This document shows, piece by piece, positions 48,061 to 58,825 of a stretch of 64,000 nt of DNA (position 1 is its first letter; each line of letters begins with the position of its first letter). The translations under genes and the position numbers were made by a program. The notes under the pieces were generated by a model, which had not been told where the DNA came from, searched no databases, and saw nothing but the letters and a program-made list of their open reading frames with translations. Location: the NCBI RefSeq assembly GCF_027451485.1, contig NZ_DAIDJE010000139.1, forward strand, positions 39,004-103,003. Direction: 5' to 3'. Source of the stretch: Bradyrhizobium sp. (GTDB taxonomy: Bacteria; Pseudomonadota; Alphaproteobacteria; Rhizobiales; Xanthobacteraceae).

Positions 48061-50064
48061 ATGTCATTGCTGTCTGTCGCCAACCGGATCAGTCTCAACG
48101 GTCGCCTGATCGGCGGTTTCGGGCTCCTGATGGTGTTGAGTGCCGGCACCTCGATCTTCTACAACGCTCGGATCCGCGATGTGCGGGACAATGTTGCTCA
48201 CATCGAGCAAGCATCGGTGGCGACCGACACGGTCAGCAACTTTGCCCGTCAGCTTCTGCTGCTGCGGCGCGTCAGCGTCGACTATTTCCGGTCCGGCTCG
48301 GCCACGGACCGCAGCAAAACGCTCGCCGCCTTCGAGCCGCTCGACAAATCGATTGATGCCCTGCGCGAAGCCGTCGGTCCGCGCGGCGATGGGCTGCGCA
48401 GCGGCCTTTCCGAATACCATGCCGTATTCAACAAGCTGGACGAGGAAATCAGGAAACGTCAGGCTGCGCTGCAGGCCATGAACGCCAGCAGCATACGGCT
48501 GACGAATACGTTGACGACCGTGACGCTCGAACTCGGGGCGGCGGGCGAAGCGGCGCTTCCAGCAGCCCAGCGACTCGAGCAGGCGGTCCAGGCGCTTCGC
48601 GCCATCGCCTACCGTTATGTCGGCACCTCGTCTGCCGGCGATCTGGACATCATGACCGCCGAACGGGAACGGGTCGGCAGGGAGCTGGCTCCGGTAAAGG
48701 CTTTGCCGCCGGCCGATCCCGCCTTGGCCAAGGTCGTCGCTCTATTGCCGGCGCAGGTCGAGAAGATGCTGACCTCCTCCGCTCAGCTGGTCGCCTCGGT
48801 GGCGTCGACCGAGCAGACCCATGCGGCACAGGTCAAGACCGGCATCAAACTCGGCCAGGACGCCGAAGCGCTCCGCAACGAATATCAAACCAATCGCAGC
48901 GAGGCCGTTTCGACCGCCGCCAGAATCGCCGAGGATGCCTCGACCGCCGGCTCAATTGCCGCGATAACCGGCGGCATGCTTGCCATTATCCTGGCCGGCC
49001 TCATTACGATCTCGATCTCGACGCTGATCAAGCGGATGACGCGGACGATGTCGCAGCTCGCCGGCGGCGATCTGACGGTCGAAATCGAGGGCGCCGGGCG
49101 AGGTGACCAGATCGGCAACATGGCGCGCGCCGTCAGCATCTTCAAAGACAACGCCGTTCGAATTGCCGAGGTCGAGTCGGAGAAGAGCCGCCTCGCGGCG
49201 CAGACCGAGCAGGACCGCAAAGCGGGCTTGAGAGAACTTGCCGCGCGGCTCGAGCATGCCGTCAAGGACATTGCCGACGCGGTGAAGGAATCGGCGCAGC
49301 GGATGCACGATGGCGCCATGACCATGAGCGGAGCTGCCGAACGCACCAAATCCCAGTCGGGCGCCGTCGCCACTGCGTCCGGGCAGGCCTCGGCCAATGT
49401 TCAGACGGTTGCCTCTGCGGCCGAGGAGCTGTCGGCCTCGATCCGCGAGATCGGCCAGCAGGCGCAAAGCTCGGCCAACGTCGCGCGCCGCGCCGCCGAG
49501 CAGGCGAGCCGGACCATGGTGACGATGGAGGGGTTGTCCCAGGCTGCCGACCGGATCGGCGAGGTGATCAACCTGATCAACAGCATCGCCTCGCAAACCA
49601 ATCTGCTGGCGCTCAACGCCACGATCGAGGCGGCACGCGCGGGCGAGGCCGGCAGAGGCTTTGCCGTCGTCGCCTCCGAGGTCAAAAACCTCGCAGCCCA
49701 GACCGCGCGGGCGACGGAAGACATCGCGGCGCAGATTTCGTCCATCCAGGGCGAGACCAAGGAAGCCGCGAGCGCCATCAAGGGCATCGAAACCGTCATC
49801 ATGGAGATCAACCAGATCGCGACGACGACGGCAAGCGCGGTCGAAGAACAGGGTGCAGCGACCGCCGAGATCGCCCGCAACGTCCAGCAGGCAGCGGCGG
49901 GTACCGATGAGGTTTCCAGCAATATCGCCGGCGTGCTCGAGGCCGCGGCGGAAACCGATCAGCATGCCCGCATTGCGCTGGACAACTCCAACGAATTGAC
50001 CGGCCAGGCCGACCGGCTCTGGCAGGCGGTCATCGGCTTCGTCGAAGACGTGAAGGCTGCCTGA
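48061..50064 (+). CDS. Methyl-accepting chemotaxis protein
   Basis: TM - periplasmic helical domain - TM - HAMP - signalling tip [43 protein letters not shown]. Confidence 0.95.
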   Translation: MSLLSVANRISLNGRLIGGFGLLMVLSAGTSIFYNARIRDVRDNVAHIEQASVATDTVSNFARQLLLLRRVSVDYFRSGSATDRSKTLAAFEPLDKSIDALREAVGPRGDGLRSGLSEYHAVFNKLDEEIRKRQAALQAMNASSIRLTNTLTTVTLELGAAGEAALPAAQRLEQAVQALRAIAYRYVGTSSAGDLDIMTAERERVGRELAPVKALPPADPALAKVVALLPAQVEKMLTSSAQLVASVASTEQTHAAQVKTGIKLGQDAEALRNEYQTNRSEAVSTAARIAEDASTAGSIAAITGGMLAIILAGLITISISTLIKRMTRTMSQLAGGDLTVEIEGAGRGDQIGNMARAVSIFKDNAVRIAEVESEKSRLAAQTEQDRKAGLRELAARLEHAVKDIADAVKESAQRMHDGAMTMSGAAERTKSQSGAVATASGQASANVQTVASAAEELSASIREIGQQAQSSANVARRAAEQASRTMVTMEGLSQAADRIGEVINLINSIASQTNLLALNATIEAARAGEAGRGFAVVASEVKNLAAQTARATEDIAAQISSIQGETKEAASAIKGIETVIMEINQIATTTASAVEEQGAATAEIARNVQQAAAGTDEVSSNIAGVLEAAAETDQHARIALDNSNELTGQADRLWQAVIGFVEDVKAA

Positions 50065-50113
50065 TGGCGGCGCCGCGGCCACACGGCCGCGGCATCAGGG
50101 CGGGACGGACGTT

Positions 50114-50353
50114 TCAGTCGTCCTCTGTATCTTCCATACGCCCCAGACAGTCCACCACCCTGCCGTTCTGCACGACCGGGACATAGACGCACGAGCGGCC
50201 CTCGGCGTCGATCAGCCTGATGGCTTGCGGCATCTGGTCGGGATATTCGCCGCCATGATCCAAGGTTTCAAAGCACAGACCGCTGCCGTCCATTTCTGGA
50301 TCCTGCGGCCGCCGTTCTGGTGCAAGCGGAGCGAACCTTTTTATCAGTCTCAT
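50114..50353 (-). CDS. Small hypothetical protein
   Basis: 79-aa ORF; DAEGRSCVYVPVVQNGRVVDCLGRMEDTEDD. Confidence 0.45.
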   Translation of the reverse strand: MRLIKRFAPLAPERRPQDPEMDGSGLCFETLDHGGEYPDQMPQAIRLIDAEGRSCVYVPVVQNGRVVDCLGRMEDTEDD

Positions 50354-50574
50354 TACTGGCGACGATAATGAAATTGGGGAGAGTGAAGAGAATGCGGCTT
50401 GGCGGAGAAAACAAGATCTTCACGGCTCGGATTCCGCAGTGAGGATGCCCGGGCCGCAGGAATGATGGATGTCCTTGCAGAGCGGCTTTCCATATACAAT
50501 TGCCCTGCGATCAGCATTCCTGCCGCAAAGATCAGCGTCAGCATCGCGCTGGCCAATTGGGACGTCTCGTTCAT
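50353..50574 (-). CDS. Small hypothetical protein with one TM segment
   Basis: 73-aa ORF; SAMLTLIFAAGMLIAGQLYM hydrophobic helix. Confidence 0.35.
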   Translation of the reverse strand: MNETSQLASAMLTLIFAAGMLIAGQLYMESRSARTSIIPAARASSLRNPSREDLVFSAKPHSLHSPQFHYRRQ

Positions 50575-50740
50575 GACACCCAGCCTCTTGCCTCTGTTCG
50601 GCCACTAACTCACGAACGATCCGCGAAGTTCCTGGAATACGCCGATCGTCTAGTCGGAAGGCGCGAGCGGTCGCGCTGCGGCGTATCCAATCATCGGGCT
50701 CGCGGAACAGATCGCGGTAGCCCCCGTTTTCGTTGTCACG

Positions 50741-51763
50741 ATGAGGCAAGCAGAAGGGTTCGCGAAGGTGGTGGCTGGGAGCGCGAAGCACTTCTACCTG
50801 GCGCTGGTCGTCGCCGTCACGACTGGCGCAGCGTTCGGCGCAACCATGGATCCGGCCGCCATCAACAATGCCGGGCCTCCGGCAAAGAGGCTTTCGAGCG
50901 ACAAGCCGACGCCGTTCGGCGTCCGGCTGGAAGTTCTGCTCGATCGCGCGCGCTTCTCGCCCGGCGAGATCGACGGAAGGTTCGGAACAAACGCCAGAAA
51001 GGCGCTTCGCGCCTACGCGGAGGCTCAGCACCTGCCGGCTTCAGACGAGGTCACCGAGGACATCTGGAAGAAGCTTCGGAGCGATAACCAGCCGGTGCTC
51101 GCGAACTACACCGTGACGCAAAAGGACGTCGCGGGCCCGTTTCTGCGCAAGCTCCCGGCGAAGATGGAGGCGATGAAGCGCCTTCCCAGCCTCAGCTATA
51201 CCAGCGCGAGAGAAGAACTCGCCGAGAAATTCCACATGAGTGAGCAACTGCTCGCGATGCTCAACCCCGGGAAGGATTTCGATCGCGCCGGCGAAAGCAT
51301 CGTCGTCCTGAACACGATTGACGATCAGGCCGCCCCTCCCGAAGCGGACCACATCGAGGTCGACAAGAGCCGGCAGACGGTGAAGCTGTTCGACAAGTCG
51401 AACGCACTGATCGGATTTTTCCCGGCAACGGTTGGAAGCGAGGAAAAGCCCTCACCTTCGGGAACGTTGAGGGTCACCGAAGTCGACCAGAACCCGACCT
51501 ATCATTACAATCCGCGTTATCACTTCAAGGGCGTGCATTCCCGAAAGCCCTTCACCATCAAGCCCGGACCCAACAATCCGGTCGGCACAGTCTGGATCAA
51601 TCTTTCGGGCGACGGCTATGGCATACACGGCACGCCCTCGCCCGCCAAGATCTCGAGAGCGCAATCGCACGGCTGCGTCCGACTGACGAATTGGGACGCC
51701 GAACGCGTGGCAGCCAGCGTCGAGAAAGGCACGCCCGTGAACTTCGTCGATAACAGCCGTTGA
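50741..51763 (+). CDS. L,D-transpeptidase with peptidoglycan-binding domain
   Basis: RFSPGEIDGRFGTNARKALRAY PG-binding repeat; GIHGTPSPAKISRAQSHGCVRLTNWDAERVA catalytic motif. Confidence 0.93.
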   Translation: MRQAEGFAKVVAGSAKHFYLALVVAVTTGAAFGATMDPAAINNAGPPAKRLSSDKPTPFGVRLEVLLDRARFSPGEIDGRFGTNARKALRAYAEAQHLPASDEVTEDIWKKLRSDNQPVLANYTVTQKDVAGPFLRKLPAKMEAMKRLPSLSYTSAREELAEKFHMSEQLLAMLNPGKDFDRAGESIVVLNTIDDQAAPPEADHIEVDKSRQTVKLFDKSNALIGFFPATVGSEEKPSPSGTLRVTEVDQNPTYHYNPRYHFKGVHSRKPFTIKPGPNNPVGTVWINLSGDGYGIHGTPSPAKISRAQSHGCVRLTNWDAERVAASVEKGTPVNFVDNSR

Positions 51764-51877
51764 CCGCACGCGAGCTCAGCGGCCACATCCCCGTCCGTCG
51801 ATTTCGTTCCCTGCCGGCACGACAAAATGCGGCGTTCGCCGCCGGAACGCCAGGCGGCGGCACGCGGTTGACTGCGA

Positions 51878-52840
51878 ATGAACAAGCTTTATCCGTTGCT
51901 GCTCGAGCATCGACTGCCTGTTCCTCTGCGGTACTGCATCGCCGCCGCAATCATGATGGTCTGTGCGATCCTGCAGATGGCGCTGCAGACGCTGACCGGA
52001 TTTCCGAACTATTTCCTGCTGCTGCCGGGCATTTTTCTGTCAGGCCTGATTTTCAACCGGGGCACCGGTCTCGCCGCGGCGGCGTTCGGCGCCGGCGTCA
52101 GCATCTATATCAGTTATCGAAGCGAAATAGGCTCGCCTCTTGCCGAAAACAGTCTCTTTATCATGACAGCCGTCGGCACCGCGCTGGTCGCCGAATTCCT
52201 GCGCGCCGAGATGAAGCGAGTGATGCAGGCAGACAAGACCAAGTCCGTGCTGCTTCAGGAAATGGCGCATCGCACCAAGAACAACCTGGCAGTCCTCAGC
52301 GCGATGATCCGCCTGCAGGCCAGAAGCTCGGAGCCCGCTGTCGCCTCTGCTCTCGAGGCAACAGCGCGCCGGCTTCATGTCACTGCGCAGGTCTACGACC
52401 ACCTCTCGCACAAGCAGGATTCGCGGCTCGTCGGCATGCGTTACTTCCTGAGTGGCGTGGTGGAGAAAATCTTCCAGTCTCTGGCGCCTGAGGGACCGAT
52501 CGCGTTCGAGGTGGTTAGCGACGATGTCGATCTGCCTCATAATCAGGCTTTGGCGATCGGCATCATCACCAACGAACTCGTTACAAACGCGCTGAAGTAC
52601 GCTTTTCCGGACAGCAGGCCCGGCCAGGTTACGGTCGAGCTGTCTCTGAAAAAGGATATCGAGCTGACAGTCGCGGACAATGGCGTCGGCCACAACGGCG
52701 ACGAAGGCCCGTCGGGCCTCGGGTCGCGTATCGTGATGCTGCTCACCCAGCAGCTGGGCGGCCGGTTGTCCTACGCCAAATTGCAGCCCGGTCTTTCGGC
52801 ACAGCTTCGGGCACCGCTGCGATCGTCCCACGACAGGTGA
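51878..52840 (+). CDS. Sensor histidine kinase (HWE/HisKA_2 type)
   Basis: Membrane-anchored N-terminus; LLQEMAHRTKNNLAVLSAMIRLQAR H-box; NELVTNALKYAFP; GLGSRIVMLLTQQLGG. Confidence 0.9.
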   Translation: MNKLYPLLLEHRLPVPLRYCIAAAIMMVCAILQMALQTLTGFPNYFLLLPGIFLSGLIFNRGTGLAAAAFGAGVSIYISYRSEIGSPLAENSLFIMTAVGTALVAEFLRAEMKRVMQADKTKSVLLQEMAHRTKNNLAVLSAMIRLQARSSEPAVASALEATARRLHVTAQVYDHLSHKQDSRLVGMRYFLSGVVEKIFQSLAPEGPIAFEVVSDDVDLPHNQALAIGIITNELVTNALKYAFPDSRPGQVTVELSLKKDIELTVADNGVGHNGDEGPSGLGSRIVMLLTQQLGGRLSYAKLQPGLSAQLRAPLRSSHDR

Positions 52841-52904
52841 TTGAAGTCGCCTTCATCGCTGGGTACGGCCAGCCGTCCCGTCAGAACTGGGCTGGAGCCC
52901 GCTT

Positions 52905-52967
52905 GCGGAAGTTCCTGCTCCTCCGCAGCACCCGCCTTCACGAGCTTCGGAAAGTCGTGGGCTGCTC
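52905..52967. repeat. Degenerate copy of PAL1 of the composite element
   Basis: GCGGAAGTTCCTGCTCCTCCGCAGCACCCGCCTTCACGAGCTTCGGAAAGTCGTGGGCTGCTC parallels CCGAACTTCGTGCTCCATCGCAGCACCCAGCTTCACGAACTTCGGAAAGTCATGGGCTACTC of copy B. Confidence 0.6.
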
Positions 52968-53066
52968 ACATGCTCCTGCGTGCCGTCTTGGTGATCGCCA
53001 TTGGCTCTCCTAAGATGTCCTGATCCGATCGGCGATCAACAGCAACAAGACGGACGGGAGAGGAAA

Positions 53067-54230
53067 ATGAAGGCATCGATATTTTGTCTGCCGAGCGTCG
53101 GCTCGCGCGCCGAGATCGAAGCGGGAATGGCTGCGACGAAACCCGAGCTCTACCAGCGTATGCTGAAAGAGCTGACCGAGCTCGTCAAACTCGCCGACGA
53201 CCTCGGCTACGATTCGGTGAGCTTCACCGAGCATCACTTTCACATCGAGGGTTTCGAGGTTTCCAACAACCCCGTGCTGCTCGACCTCTACTTCGCGATG
53301 CAGACCAAGCGCATCCGCGTCGGCCAGCTTGGCATCGTGCTGCCCGCCGCCAACCCGATCCGTGTCGCCGAGGACATCGCGATGCTCGATCACATGACCG
53401 GCGGGCGCGCCTGCGCCGGCTTTGCCCGCGGCTACCAGCGTCGCTGGGTCGACATCATGGCGCAGCAGACGCATGGCGTCTCCGGCACCTTGCCGCATCA
53501 GCATGATGCGATCGATCAGGCCAACCGCGAGGCGTTCGAGGAGAACTGGCAGATCATCAAGAAATGCTGGACCGAAGAGATGCTGACCTTCCAGGGCAAG
53601 TACTGGAAGGTGCCGGCCGGCGCGACGCCGTGGGATCTCGAGACCACCGTGAGATACGGCAAGGGCGTCGACAACGGCATGCTGACCTCGGTCGGGGTGG
53701 TGCCGAAGCCGCTCCAAAAGCCCTATCCGCCCGTGTTTCTGCCATTCGCCTCCTCACCGGGTTCGATTCGCTGGGCAGCGCGCGAGGGCGTCACCGCGAT
53801 CCTGCCGCCGATGCATGACGCCTACGCAGGGCCGCTCTATGACCTCTATGCCGAGGTGTCGGGAAAACCGCGCGGACAAGGCACCGGCCTGCTCCGCGAT
53901 GTCATCATTGCGGATACCGACGAGGAAGCGATGGCGTTATGGGAGGACTCCGGCCGTTTCTCCGGCAAGGCGTGGTTCGAGCCGTTCGGCTTCCGCCGTG
54001 GCCTGATGGATCCGCAGACCAAGCAGTTTGCGACCGCGAAAGAATCGATCGACCTCGGCTACGCGCTGGTCGGCACCGTCGATACCGTGACGCGCGCGCT
54101 GGAGGCCAACATGAAACGACAGCCGGTCGATTGGCTGTTCTGTTACACCTACAACGCGCTGGTGCCGCACGCCAAGCTGATGAGGTCGACCGAGGCGTTG
54201 TGGACCAAGGTGCTGCCGAAGTTCCTGTGA
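53067..54230 (+). CDS. LLM class flavin-dependent oxidoreductase (luciferase-like)
   Basis: ADDLGYDSVSFTEHHFHIEGF, VGQLGIVLPAANPIRVAEDIAMLDHMTGGRACAGFARGYQ. Confidence 0.92.
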   Translation: MKASIFCLPSVGSRAEIEAGMAATKPELYQRMLKELTELVKLADDLGYDSVSFTEHHFHIEGFEVSNNPVLLDLYFAMQTKRIRVGQLGIVLPAANPIRVAEDIAMLDHMTGGRACAGFARGYQRRWVDIMAQQTHGVSGTLPHQHDAIDQANREAFEENWQIIKKCWTEEMLTFQGKYWKVPAGATPWDLETTVRYGKGVDNGMLTSVGVVPKPLQKPYPPVFLPFASSPGSIRWAAREGVTAILPPMHDAYAGPLYDLYAEVSGKPRGQGTGLLRDVIIADTDEEAMALWEDSGRFSGKAWFEPFGFRRGLMDPQTKQFATAKESIDLGYALVGTVDTVTRALEANMKRQPVDWLFCYTYNALVPHAKLMRSTEALWTKVLPKFL

Positions 54231-54326
54231 TTCTGCGGTGCTATTGGGCCTACCGCCGGCCTTGTCGATCGGGCGGCGCGTGGAACGGGTTGAATTCGCG
54301 CTCGCAGGGGCTTACCTGTCAGCGCC

Positions 54327-56357
54327 ATGAACACGCTTGCCGTCGCCGAGAAACCCCTGATGTCCTGGTCTGACCACCGGAGACACGCGGATAAGCCGGC
54401 GCCGTTCCTGCCGATGAGCCGCGCCGAAATGACCGCGCTCGGCTGGGACGCCTGCGACATCGTGCTGGTGACGGGTGATGCCTATGTCGACCATCCGAGT
54501 TTCGGCATGGCGATCATCGGCAGGCTTCTCGAATCGCAAGGGTTCAGGGTCGGCATCATCTCGCAGCCCGACTGGCAGTCCGCCGAGCCGTTCAAGGCGT
54601 TGGGAAAACCACGGCTGTTCTTCGGCATCACCGGCGGCAACATGGATTCGATGGTCAACCGCTACACGGCCGATCGTCGTCTGCGCCACGATGACGCCTA
54701 CACGCCGGGTGGCGAAGGCGGCCGGCGGCCGGACCGTTGCACCATCGTCTACGCACAACGCTGCCGTGAAGCCTTCAGGGAAGTGCCGATCGTGCTCGGC
54801 GGCATTGAAGCGTCGCTGCGCCGCATCGCGCATTATGACTATTGGTCCGACAAGGTGCGCCGCTCCATATTGGCTGACGCCAAGGCGGACCTGCTGATCT
54901 ATGGCAACGCAGAGCGCGCCGTCGTCGAGGTCGCGCACCGGCTCGCCGCCGGCGAGGCTCCGCGCAATCTCGACTCCATCCGCGGCATCGCGCTGTTCCG
55001 CCGCGTGCCTGAGAATTACGCCGAGCTGCCGGCCTTCGACCTCGACTCGGCGGATGAAGGCGCGAGCCGCCGGCGCGGCGACACCGTGATCCGCCTGCCG
55101 TCCTGCGAGCAGGTCGAACAGGACCGCGAGGCCTATGCGCGGGCGTCGCGCGTGCTGCACCGGGAGAGCAATCCCGGCAATGCGCGGCCGCTCGTCCAGC
55201 GCCATGGCGATCGCGATCTCTGGCTGAATCCACCGCCGATCCCGCTCACGACCGCCGAGATGGATGCGGTCTACGATTTGCCCTATGCCCGCGCGCCGCA
55301 TCCCTCCTATGGTGACGCAAAAATTCCCGCCTGGGAAATGATCAAGTTCTCGGTGACCATCATGCGCGGCTGCTTCGGCGGCTGCACGTTCTGTTCGATC
55401 ACCGAGCACGAGGGCCGCATCATCCAGAACCGCTCGGAAGCCTCGGTCCTGCGCGAGATCGAGCGGATTCGGGACCGCACGCCCGGCTTCACCGGCGTCA
55501 TCTCCGACATTGGCGGCCCGACCGCCAACATGTACCGCATGGCGTGCAAGGATCCGAAGGTCGAGGCGCTGTGCCGGCGGCCGTCCTGCGTCTTTCCGGA
55601 CATTTGCGAGAACCTCAACACCTCGCACGACGATCTGATCCGCCTCTATCGCAAGGTGCGCGAGGTGAAGGGCGTCAAGAGGGTGATGGTCGCGTCCGGC
55701 GTCCGCTATGATCTTGCGGTGAAGAGCCCCGAATACGTCAAGGAGCTCGTTAGCCATCACGTCGGCGGTTACCTGAAGATTGCGCCCGAGCACACCGAGC
55801 GCGGGCCGCTCGACAAGATGATGAAGCCGGGAATCGGCGCCTATCATCGTTTCAAGCAGATGTTCGATGCCGCGGCGAAACAGGCCGGCAAGAAATATTA
55901 TCTGATCCCCTATTTCATCGCCGCGCATCCCGGCACGACCGACGAGGACATGATGAACCTCGCGCTCTGGCTCAAGAAGAACCGCTACCGCGCCGACCAG
56001 GTGCAGACGTTCCTGCCCTCGCCGATGGCGACGGCGACGGCGATGTACCACACCGGCGTCAATCCGTTGCGCGGCGTGCGGCGCGGCGGCAGCGACAGGG
56101 TCGAGGCGATCAAGGGACTGAAGCAGCGACGGCTGCACAAGGCGTTCCTGCGCTATCACGACCCTGACAACTGGCCGGTGCTGCGCGAGGCGCTGCGGCA
56201 GATGGGGCGCAGCGACCTGATCGGCTCGCGCCCCGACCAGCTCGTGCCGTCCTATCAGCCGCCCGGCACCGGCAAGGCCGCGGGCACCCGGCGGCCGGTG
56301 CGCGGCGGCGCGCGGATGCAACGCTTCACCACCAAGGGCGTGCCTTTGCGCAAGTAG
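54327..56357 (+). CDS. YgiQ family radical SAM protein
   Basis: [20 protein letters not shown] radical SAM CxxxCxxC; N-terminal YgiQ PLMSW...[17 protein letters not shown]-like region. Confidence 0.95.
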   Translation: MNTLAVAEKPLMSWSDHRRHADKPAPFLPMSRAEMTALGWDACDIVLVTGDAYVDHPSFGMAIIGRLLESQGFRVGIISQPDWQSAEPFKALGKPRLFFGITGGNMDSMVNRYTADRRLRHDDAYTPGGEGGRRPDRCTIVYAQRCREAFREVPIVLGGIEASLRRIAHYDYWSDKVRRSILADAKADLLIYGNAERAVVEVAHRLAAGEAPRNLDSIRGIALFRRVPENYAELPAFDLDSADEGASRRRGDTVIRLPSCEQVEQDREAYARASRVLHRESNPGNARPLVQRHGDRDLWLNPPPIPLTTAEMDAVYDLPYARAPHPSYGDAKIPAWEMIKFSVTIMRGCFGGCTFCSITEHEGRIIQNRSEASVLREIERIRDRTPGFTGVISDIGGPTANMYRMACKDPKVEALCRRPSCVFPDICENLNTSHDDLIRLYRKVREVKGVKRVMVASGVRYDLAVKSPEYVKELVSHHVGGYLKIAPEHTERGPLDKMMKPGIGAYHRFKQMFDAAAKQAGKKYYLIPYFIAAHPGTTDEDMMNLALWLKKNRYRADQVQTFLPSPMATATAMYHTGVNPLRGVRRGGSDRVEAIKGLKQRRLHKAFLRYHDPDNWPVLREALRQMGRSDLIGSRPDQLVPSYQPPGTGKAAGTRRPVRGGARMQRFTTKGVPLRK

Positions 56358-56360
56358 CGA

Positions 56361-57026
56361 TTAGGCCGCGCCAAGATTAAACCCCAGCGCGATCGTACCG
56401 ACCAGGATGAGGCTGATCGCCCAGACCGCATCCAGATTGAACCAGCCCCGCGAGACGAATCTCAGGCCCAAGTAGCGGTAGACGAGCCAGGCCAGGCATC
56501 CGCCGGCGCCGATCATTGCGATGACATGGACAATGGCGACGAGAACCGCGACGGCGAGATTGCCTTCGACAAGCGGGGCGGCGGCGGCGTGGCCGGACGC
56601 ATCGGAGCGGCAAAGTCCGAGATAGATCGGCACGAGCATGAGTCCCGCTCCGTGCGCGATCGCGATCGCAAATGACCAGAGTCCGAGTTGCGTTGGCGGT
56701 ATCCTTGCCAGCGACCTCGGATGGCGGCGATCAAGCAGGCGGAAGATGCCAAACCCGATAACGACAAGGGCCGCAGCAATCTGGATGTCGTGCCGCCATT
56801 CGGCAAGCGCGAGCAGCAGCCCGAACGGCAACAGTATCACGAGGACTGCCAGCAAATGCCCGACTGACAAAGGCAAAAGCGTCAGAAACAGCGCGCGCGG
56901 ACTTTTTTCCATCAGTCCCGCAGAGACTGCGAGCGGCCACCCCATTCCCGGGTTGGCGCCGTGAAAGAGGCCGCTCGCAATGACGGCCAGCCAAAGCCAG
57001 GCGCCTGTCCAATCGCCTTGGCTCAA
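56361..57026 (-). CDS. Conserved multi-pass membrane protein
   Basis: Multiple TM segments; SGLFHGANPGMGWPLAVSAGL. Confidence 0.75.
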   Translation of the reverse strand: MSQGDWTGAWLWLAVIASGLFHGANPGMGWPLAVSAGLMEKSPRALFLTLLPLSVGHLLAVLVILLPFGLLLALAEWRHDIQIAAALVVIGFGIFRLLDRRHPRSLARIPPTQLGLWSFAIAIAHGAGLMLVPIYLGLCRSDASGHAAAAPLVEGNLAVAVLVAIVHVIAMIGAGGCLAWLVYRYLGLRFVSRGWFNLDAVWAISLILVGTIALGFNLGAA

Positions 57027-57027
57027 T

Positions 57028-58428
57028 TTAAGCCGACGGATAACAGAAAGAGTCGGTCGAGCAGTCCCCGCCCTCGAGCCGGATCTGATGAGGCCGATAT
57101 CCGTCGGGACAATTCACCCAATAGTCGCTGGCGAGTTCGAGCCCACCGCTGGGGCCCGCGTTGGCCATCACGGCCGCCCCAGGCATTCCGTCGGGATAGA
57201 ACTGCTTGTCCCATGTCGAGTAGAGCGAGTTCGTCCAGTAGACGCGTTTGCCGTCACGGCTGATTTCGACCATTTGCGGACCGCCCGCGTAAGCCTTGCC
57301 GCTCGGGTGCGGCGTGCGGCGTGCGATGCCGCCGATGTGCACGGAGCCAGCAAGCTTCGGCTTTCTGGGATCGCGGACGTCGTATTGCCGCATCTCGCCG
57401 GTGCCCCAGCAGGAAACGTACAGAAAGCGGTCGTCCATCGACAGGTCGATGTCGGTCACGAGCGGAGGCACCGCGCCAAAACCCTGCAGCAGCGGCGGCA
57501 GCTTCTCCTTCGCGGCCGGCTCGGGCGGGATGGTCGCGGTCTTTTCTGCGTGGAATTTTCCGTCCTCGCGCCACCAGGTGAAGATCGAGGCCTCGAGGTT
57601 CGTGGTGTCGACGACGACGCCGACAAAGCCGTATTCACGAACCGGATCGTGGGCGGGCCGCACCTCCAGCGCCATCTGATGGTTGGCGCCGAGATCGATG
57701 GTTTGCGTGTGACGCCGCTCCCGCAAGTCCCAGAAGTGGAGCCGGTGACCATATTTGTTGGCAAGCAGATCTTCGGCAACGATGCCGTTCTCGAACTGCG
57801 GCGGCAGCGCCCATTCGCTTGTCACCATGTAGTCGCGTGGCAGGTTCCACCAGAAGTCATAATGCAGCTTTTGCGGGCCTCGATCGATCTCCCAACGCCC
57901 GAGCACCTCGAATGTCTCGCAATCCATGATGAACACACCGGGAGGTCCCTCGGTGCCATCCTTTCCGCCGCCGCCGAGCGTGCTGACATAGATGCCTTCA
58001 GGCCCGCAATGGATCGTATGCGGCCGCGAGTAGCCGGTCTTCTTGAACACCTCTTCGGGCTCGATGATCTTGTGAATCCGTGCCTTGGTGGGATCGGGCT
58101 TGGTGTCCACGATATAGATCCGCGAGGAGCGGATTCCGGGAATGACGAGATAGCGTCGCTCGACGAAGGCGTGGCCTGCGAGCGGCGACAGCGCCGACGA
58201 GCAGGCGTTCCAGCCGAAGTGATGAAACTCGTCGCCCTTGTTCGGCATCACGACCGTGTGGACGATCTGACTATAGGTCTGCGACGACGGGTTGACGTCA
58301 ACGACCGCGAGCGCGTCCGGCTTCGAAAAATCCGGACAGAGCAGCAGCATATAGGCGAAGTTTTCCGCGGGAGCTTCCATCGCCAGCCTCGGCGATGCAT
58401 GAAACGTGGGATCCGGCCTCATTGTCAT
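57028..58428 (-). CDS. Selenium-binding protein (SBP56 / methanethiol oxidase-like)
   Basis: LLLCPDFSKPDALAVVDV, GDEFHHFGWNACSSAL, HCGPEGIYVSTLGGGGKDG, YVSCWGTGEMRQYDVRDP. Confidence 0.92.
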   Translation of the reverse strand: MTMRPDPTFHASPRLAMEAPAENFAYMLLLCPDFSKPDALAVVDVNPSSQTYSQIVHTVVMPNKGDEFHHFGWNACSSALSPLAGHAFVERRYLVIPGIRSSRIYIVDTKPDPTKARIHKIIEPEEVFKKTGYSRPHTIHCGPEGIYVSTLGGGGKDGTEGPPGVFIMDCETFEVLGRWEIDRGPQKLHYDFWWNLPRDYMVTSEWALPPQFENGIVAEDLLANKYGHRLHFWDLRERRHTQTIDLGANHQMALEVRPAHDPVREYGFVGVVVDTTNLEASIFTWWREDGKFHAEKTATIPPEPAAKEKLPPLLQGFGAVPPLVTDIDLSMDDRFLYVSCWGTGEMRQYDVRDPRKPKLAGSVHIGGIARRTPHPSGKAYAGGPQMVEISRDGKRVYWTNSLYSTWDKQFYPDGMPGAAVMANAGPSGGLELASDYWVNCPDGYRPHQIRLEGGDCSTDSFCYPSA

Positions 58429-58825
58429 CAGATGCCTCCCTGTTTGCGCCGTGATGCCCTGTGAGGAAAACACCGGTTTGCGGCTGTTGGGTGGCAATAT
58501 GCGCGATTCTGGTGGGCTGGCGCGCTGGATCGGCGCCCGATCCCGTCGGCGCCGGTTGTCGGGGTCGGGTGCCATCACCTTCGCAGATAAGTTCGCCAGC
58601 GAAAGCTGCGGGCGGCAGAACTTCCTTCCGATGGCCCGCAATGAACCCGAACCTATTGCACCGCACCGGACTGCGTTTCTGCGCTTTCGGGGTCGAGCAG
58701 AGATCAATCGGCTGCCAGCTTCGGCCGGACCGGTTGAAGATGACCCTTCTGAGACATGCTCTTCCGACGGCGTTTCCGCTTTGCGTCCAAGAGACGAGCA
58801 GAGAAACCCGCAACAGGAAGACTAT

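Noticed and set aside
54312-56321. 669-aa minus-strand ORF
   Set aside because: Fully antisense to the YgiQ radical SAM gene; composition is artefactual ([21 protein letters not shown]...).
56980-58464. 494-aa plus-strand ORF
   Set aside because: Antisense to the selenium-binding protein gene, which has strong family motifs.
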